Shown here: in pieces, positions 4,832 to 7,317 of the stretch | How positions within the stretch are numbered: the first letter of the stretch is position 1 | Layout of the letters: every line of letters begins with the position of its first letter | Assembly: GCA_016292455.1 (NCBI GenBank) | Contig: JAEDIL010000092.1 | Span: forward strand, 1-7,317 | From: Clostridiaceae bacterium | GTDB lineage: Bacteria > Bacillota > Clostridia > Oscillospirales > Acutalibacteraceae | Reading direction: 5' to 3' | Length of the DNA: 7,317 nt | Notes under the pieces: generated by a model | The model's input: the letters and a program-made list of their open reading frames with translations, nothing else | The model's database searches: none | Told to the model about the DNA's origin: nothing | Translations under genes and position numbers: made by a program

Positions 4832-5707
4832 ATGAAAACAATTGAAAGCTTACTCAGAGACAAAAAGAAAATCTATGTTCACCTGAAAGACAAAAATACC
4901 GCCCTGAATTTTCTCCGTCAGGCTGAAAATGAAGGCTTCACCTTTGGCGACGGTGTCCCTCCGACAAAACGCAAGCCTGATGATTACTATGCGGTAATGG
5001 CGGACAAAACACTCTGCTTTGTCGGCTTTGCCGGTCGCATGAAGATTCAAAGCGGCACAGAGTATGCCGAATGGAGCGAAAAAGAGGTCACGTTTGTCCG
5101 CAGGAATGGTATACATTCTTCCGAATATGATAATAATAAAGCATACTTGTTGAAAGGAAGAATCTCAGATATGGAACTTAAAGGCTCAAAGACAGAAGCA
5201 AATCTTCTTGCGGCATTCTCCGGTGAAAGTCAGGCAAGAAACAAATATACCTTTTTCGCCTCAAAAGCAAAGAGAGACGGCTATGAACAGATTGCATCCA
5301 TTTTTGAAGAGACGGCAAACAACGAACGCGCCCACGCAAAGCTCTGGTGGACTATTCTGACCGGCGGAGCAGGAACAACCAAGGAAAATCTCATTAACGC
5401 AGCTGCCGGCGAAAACTATGAGTGGACTCAGATGTACCGCGACTTTGCCGCCGAAGCAAGAGAAGAGGGCTTTTTTCATATTGGAGAACTGTTTGAGCTT
5501 GTGGGAAAAATTGAGCAGGAGCACGAGGAGCGTTTCCGCAAGCTGATTGAAAATATTGAAGAAGGACTCGTTTTTTCACGCGAAACAGACAAGGTATGGC
5601 TTTGCCGCAACTGCGGACACCTCCATTTTGGCAAAGATGCACCGGAAGTCTGCCCGGTTTGCGCCCATCCTCAGGCGTTTTTTGAAATACGCTGCGAAAA
5701 TTATTAA
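4832..5707 (+). CDS. rubrerythrin with an extra N-terminal domain (in-frame fusion or two in-phase genes)
   Basis: The open frame encodes 291 residues from the ATG at 4832 (AAAGGA 10 nt upstream). Residues 114-291 are a complete rubrerythrin: a four-helix diiron domain plus a C-terminal rubredoxin-like domain. By family it reduces hydrogen peroxide in the cytosol of anaerobes. Numbered from its own Met (5171), the iron ligands seen are E19, E52-x-x-H55, E81, E84 and E115-x-x-H118. The rubredoxin-like part has CRNC (145-148) and CPVC (161-164) for a mononuclear iron. Residues 1-113 are not part of any rubrerythrin I know. They start MKTIESLLRDKKKIYVHLKD, look alpha/beta and contain one cysteine; I do not recognise the family. 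The junction (5120-5170) is AT-rich and resembles an intergenic gap, with a second ribosome site. The unit lies downstream of a SAM riboswitch, so expression should fall when SAM is abundant. The rubrerythrin identity is very secure; the fusion is not. Confidence 0.9.
   Translation: MKTIESLLRDKKKIYVHLKDKNTALNFLRQAENEGFTFGDGVPPTKRKPDDYYAVMADKTLCFVGFAGRMKIQSGTEYAEWSEKEVTFVRRNGIHSSEYDNNKAYLLKGRISDMELKGSKTEANLLAAFSGESQARNKYTFFASKAKRDGYEQIASIFEETANNERAHAKLWWTILTGGAGTTKENLINAAAGENYEWTQMYRDFAAEAREEGFFHIGELFELVGKIEQEHEERFRKLIENIEEGLVFSRETDKVWLCRNCGHLHFGKDAPEVCPVCAHPQAFFEIRCENY
5153..5173 (+). promoter_or_regulatory. internal ribosome site and alternative rubrerythrin start
   Basis: AAAGGAAG (5153-5160) lies 10 nt before the ATG at 5171. 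The protein from there begins MELKGSKTEANLLAAF, the usual start of a free-standing rubrerythrin, giving 178 residues. This start could be used alone or alongside the longer product from 4832. Confidence 0.6.
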
Positions 5708-5731
5708 GATTCGGAGAAAGACAACAAAAAG

Positions 5732-5777
5732 CAGCCGTGATCCGCGGTTTTCCGCGAATCACGGCTGTTGCGTTTTT
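5732..5777. terminator. bidirectional terminator between convergent rubrerythrin and MFS genes
   Basis: CAGCCGTGAT (5732-5741) pairs with ATCACGGCTG (5758-5767). After one C/A mismatch, CGCGG (5743-5747) pairs with CCGCG (5752-5756) around TTTT. On the plus strand it is followed by TTGCGTTTTT. On the minus strand the tail reads CTTTTTGTTGT (5731-5721), a better U-tract, so it should serve the MFS gene well and the rubrerythrin gene adequately. Confidence 0.88.
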
Positions 5778-5794
5778 CGGTACTGTCAGGACAA

Positions 5795-7317
5795 TCAGTC
5801 GGCGTTTTCTTCTTCAATTTTGTCAACAATTTCCTGCGGAATAGCTTCGCCGTGCTTAACAAAGAGTATGCAGAGCATACACATCAGGAAAGCAACGGGA
5901 CAGTAATAGAACAGCGACATATAGGTTCCGCTGACCATTGCAACAAAACCGTAAACAATCGGAGACGCAATCTGTGCCGAGAATGTTGCAGTGTAGTAAT
6001 AACCGGTGAAGGTTCCGACCTTATCAAGACCACCGATTTCAAGAACAAGCGGCAATGTATTGACAGTGATGAACATATTCGCTGCGCCGCCGAGAACAAG
6101 AACGGGGAAAATCAGAACGCTGAGGATTTTTACAACGCCGTCAACAGCAGACATGATGTTTGTCATTGCTGCCGCATAATCGCCGTCGGCAACGTCTTTT
6201 CCGAGAACCTCCCGGCTTGTTGCGATTAGTGACTCGTGGCTGTAACCGCCGTTCGTGCTCTCTTTGAGCAAAGCGTCAACCTCTGCATACGGACTGTTTT
6301 CGCCCGGATTTTTCAGATATTCAACATAGCCGGCAAGGTCAAGCTTTGTATATGTCAGAGACTCATCTTTTTCAGCCGCCTTTTTGTTGGCGGTATTGAT
6401 GTCGTTCATTGCCGATTCAATGTTGGCGTAAACCTTGTTTGCGGCAACATATTTTCCGCTTGAAAGTCCGTCCGAGGCAAGCATTACGGTGAACACGCCG
6501 AAGAAAACAATGAAAACGGAAAGGAAAATGCACAGACCTGCCATAATAGTCTTTTTTCTGCCCCATTTTGTTCCAAGCTTGCCGGCGGGAATTGCGGCAG
6601 CGCCGGCGCAAAGACCGAAGATTGCCATAAGAATGGTTGCATTTGCCGTTTTAAGGTGAAGAATTTCAGATGCGAAAAGCGAGAAGAATGTTGTGATTGC
6701 GTTTGAAGCGCAGAAAAGGAAGAACAGCGAAAAGAGCATGAAAATAAGGCTCTTTCTTTCTGCCTTGCTGAGCTTAACCGCTTTTCTTGCAGCCTTTTCG
6801 GCTTTCTTCGCTTCCTTTTCAGCCTGTCTTCTTGCTCTGGCGTCAATCGCCTGATTCTTGTCAGCCTTGATGCGTATACTTGTGTCCTCTTCCTTGACAA
6901 AGAAGAGCAGAACAAGAGCGCCGGCAACCATAACAACCGAGCCGATGAGGAACACTATCGGGAAGGTCTGCGATTCATCGGTGTACTGACCGAAAAGAAG
7001 CACATATATGAAGCTTGCAATTGTTCCGGCAACCATTCCGATAAGGCTGCCGACGGAGCCTGTGAGGTTAATAACTGCATTACCCTCGGAACGAAGCTCC
7101 GGTGGGGTAAGGTCGGGCATAAGCGCAACAACGGGAGCGCGCCACAGAGACATTACAAAAACAAAAAGGATGATGATTGCCATAGTTGCGGCAATGCTGT
7201 TCGTTTTAAGTGCAATGATGGGAATGAGCGCAAAAAGGACTGCCGAAATCGGTGCGCCGGTGACGATGAACGGACGGCGTTTTCCGAGCTTTGAATGGCA
7301 GCGGTCGGAAAGCTTTC
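5795..7317 (-). CDS. MFS transporter, SLC45 / sugar-cation symporter-like, N-terminus beyond window
   Basis: The reading frame enters from the right edge and stops with TGA at 5797-5795; 506 residues lie in the window. The ATG at 7183 is internal, because the frame continues upstream in good MFS sequence, including SDRCHSKLGKRRPFI, a motif-A loop between helices 2 and 3. Next comes WRAPVVALMPDLTPPELRSE, typical of SLC45-like and related sugar-cation symporters. The second motif-A copy is GKLGTKWGRKK. A charged Lys/Ala/Glu-rich cytoplasmic linker (nt about 6755-6899) joins the two six-helix halves. After a helix at about 6480-6540 there is a hydrophilic insertion of about 110 residues (nt about 6140-6475), followed by the last three helices. 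The C-terminus is short and acidic. It should be an inner-membrane carrier; a sugar or oligosaccharide substrate is likely from family resemblance, but nothing nearby confirms it. It is convergent with the rubrerythrin gene and not in an operon with it. Confidence 0.88.
   Translation of the reverse strand, partial: KLSDRCHSKLGKRRPFIVTGAPISAVLFALIPIIALKTNSIAATMAIIILFVFVMSLWRAPVVALMPDLTPPELRSEGNAVINLTGSVGSLIGMVAGTIASFIYVLLFGQYTDESQTFPIVFLIGSVVMVAGALVLLFFVKEEDTSIRIKADKNQAIDARARRQAEKEAKKAEKAARKAVKLSKAERKSLIFMLFSLFFLFCASNAITTFFSLFASEILHLKTANATILMAIFGLCAGAAAIPAGKLGTKWGRKKTIMAGLCIFLSVFIVFFGVFTVMLASDGLSSGKYVAANKVYANIESAMNDINTANKKAAEKDESLTYTKLDLAGYVEYLKNPGENSPYAEVDALLKESTNGGYSHESLIATSREVLGKDVADGDYAAAMTNIMSAVDGVVKILSVLIFPVLVLGGAANMFITVNTLPLVLEIGGLDKVGTFTGYYYTATFSAQIASPIVYGFVAMVSGTYMSLFYYCPVAFLMCMLCILFVKHGEAIPQEIVDKIEEENAD

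Noticed and set aside
5768..6659. Plus-strand open frames opposite the MFS gene
   Set aside because: The opposite frame reads a continuous MFS protein with both motif-A copies and hydrophobic helices; the plus-strand frames are short, Cys/Arg-rich shadows.
1..7317. CRISPR array, insertion sequence or prophage
   Set aside because: I see no regularly spaced short direct repeats, no transposase or integrase, and no terminal inverted repeats. The only long repeat is the ligase gene duplication.

Overview
The window looks like a chromosomal piece from an anaerobic, low-to-moderate GC Firmicute, most likely a gut Clostridia/Oscillospiraceae relative. The reasons are the strong AGGAGG-type ribosome sites, AT-rich intergenic DNA between GC-richer genes, a rubrerythrin, a SAM-riboswitch attenuator and an SLC45-like MFS carrier. 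This assignment is inference; no marker gene settles the taxon.

Layout. At the left edge a CAT-anticodon tRNA runs off the window on the minus strand, driven by a near-perfect promoter (69-98). A divergent AT-rich spacer then leads into a structured 5' leader (263-364). The plus-strand cluster follows: an AMP-forming acyl/aryl-CoA ligase (393-2054), a small beta-rich protein of unknown function (2251-2571), a close paralogue of the ligase (2591-4228) and a small helical protein of unknown function (4276-4515). A perfect 20-bp hairpin closes the cluster. A terminator-like hairpin after the first ligase may split it into two units. I infer that the two ligases activate related carboxylates and that the small proteins are partners. 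No acyl carrier protein, reductase or transferase lies in the window to reveal the substrate.

Next is an independent plus-strand unit: a good sigma-A promoter (4612-4640), a compact SAM-I-superfamily riboswitch without P4 (about 4647-4731), a terminator whose 3' arm copies the aptamer's P1 strand (4746-4779), and one open frame (4832-5707). That frame joins an unrecognised domain of about 110 residues to a complete rubrerythrin. The rubrerythrin has its own ribosome site and canonical N-terminus, so this could be a true fusion or two in-phase genes.

A bidirectional terminator (5732-5777) separates this unit from a convergent minus-strand MFS transporter (5795 to beyond 7317). The transporter lacks its N-terminus at the window edge and carries an unusual extracytoplasmic insertion of about 110 residues.

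The best candidates for something undescribed are the duplicated ligase / small-protein cluster with its structured leader, and the SAM-riboswitch-controlled rubrerythrin with an extra N-terminal domain.
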